NCBI RefSeq assembly: GCF_021440085.1
Contig: NZ_JAKCPW010000002.1
Span: forward strand, 496,001 to 560,000
Length of the DNA: 64,000 nucleotides
Origin: Dyadobacter sp. CY261
GTDB lineage: Bacteria; Bacteroidota; Bacteroidia; Cytophagales; Spirosomataceae
Direction of reading: 5' to 3'
Made by a program: the position numbers and the translations under genes. The notes under the pieces are model-generated. The model was given only the letters and a program-made list of their open reading frames with translations, was not told the DNA's origin and did not search any database. Positions 63,635 to 64,000 of the stretch are shown here, in pieces (the stretch's first letter is position 1; each line of letters opens with the position of its first letter).

Positions 63635-63666
63635 GCCGCCTCTGGAACATTTCCGGGGGCTTTTTT
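63635..63666 (+). terminator. probable intrinsic terminator after the acidic protein gene
   Basis: GCCGCCTCTGGAA and TTCCGGGGGC form a hairpin with a short bulge and a 3-nt loop, followed by TTTTTT. It lies 20 bp past the stop at 63614. Confidence 0.65.
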
Positions 63667-63746
63667 ATGTCAACGCTATGAGTAATGACGGGAGGCTTGT
63701 GACTTATTCACCTAAATTGTTCAATTCCTCACCTTTCCTAAACCCA

Positions 63747-64000
63747 TGCGTTCCACCGAATCCAATGTTACACAAAGCATTACGCAGGTAATCGCGGCTT
63801 CTTCCTTAGGTACATTAATCGAATGGTATGATTTCTACATTTTTGGGAGCTTGGCTGTCATTATCGGTCAGCAGCTCTTCCCGAGTGACGCTGGCGCCTC
63901 GGCATTAATCAACACGCTGGCGATTTTCGCCGCAGGATTCATCGTGCGGCCGTTTGGGGCGCTTGTGTTTGGTCGCCTGGGTGACTTGATCGGTCGGAAA
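63747..64000 (+). CDS. MFS transporter, C-terminus cut by window edge
   Basis: The first 84 residues of a major facilitator protein of the metabolite:proton symporter (ProP/ShiA-like) group. The diagnostic start VIAASSLGTLIEWYDFYIFG is present, followed by helix 2 (LINTLAIFAAGFIVRPFGAL) and the loop motif GRLGDLIGRK that marks MFS proteins. Substrates of this group include dicarboxylates, betaine and shikimate. The ATG at 63747 is the natural start. The rest lies beyond position 64000. Confidence 0.9.

Overview
The window looks like a chromosomal segment of a Bacteroidota bacterium, most likely a Dyadobacter-like member of the Cytophagales. Two SusC/SusD outer-membrane uptake pairs each have their own FecR anti-sigma factor and ECF sigma factor. 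There is a bacillithiol gene (bshA), many outer-membrane barrels, almost no Shine-Dalgarno sequences, and several -7 boxes of the Bacteroidota type TAnnTTTG. The genus is an inference from gene content. No tRNA, rRNA, CRISPR array, transposase or prophage was recognised.

Layout. Positions 1-20,900 hold mostly housekeeping genes on the minus strand: a truncated DEAD-box-type helicase, a GT-C-like membrane protein, purN, a UbiA prenyltransferase, bshA (plus strand), a carB that stops before the allosteric domain, two envelope proteins, and an incomplete respiratory complex I cluster (nuoA, then nuoB-nuoC). An XRE regulator and an oppositely oriented envelope gene lie between nuoA and nuoB. Positions 21,000-24,100 hold an AAA/DUF4143 ATPase with an unusual nested palindrome in its upstream region, a nitrilase-family amidohydrolase and an AraC regulator. 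Positions 24,095-30,860 are a thiamin operon in the order promoter, TPP riboswitch, attenuator-like hairpin, thiS, thiC, thiE-thiE fusion, thiG, thiH, thiF. The fused thiE carries a palindromic repeat element in frame between its two domains.

Positions 31,581-60,862 form an accessory region almost entirely on the minus strand. Two regulon modules (ECF sigma, FecR, SusC with an STN domain, SusD) are each followed by predicted exported enzymes. The upstream module (60,862 down to 46,865) feeds a SelA-like PLP enzyme with a twin-arginine signal, an amidohydrolase/deacetylase, a PQQ-type dehydrogenase fused to cytochrome c, a small cytochrome c, a second PQQ-type dehydrogenase and an exported RidA-like deaminase. 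The downstream module (46,525 down to 31,581) feeds a paralogous amidohydrolase/deacetylase, a CocE/NonD hydrolase, an exported RraA-like protein and a bile-acid-type sodium symporter. An acyltransferase gene and a plus-strand ImmA/small-membrane-protein pair lie between the second sigma factor and its FecR gene. I infer an envelope-located pathway that takes up an N-acylated, amino-bearing organic compound, deacylates it, removes the amine through PLP and RidA chemistry and oxidises products through cytochrome c. The substrate is unknown.

The right end holds a lactonase-like propeller, a CBM9-like protein, a very acidic small protein and the start of an MFS transporter.
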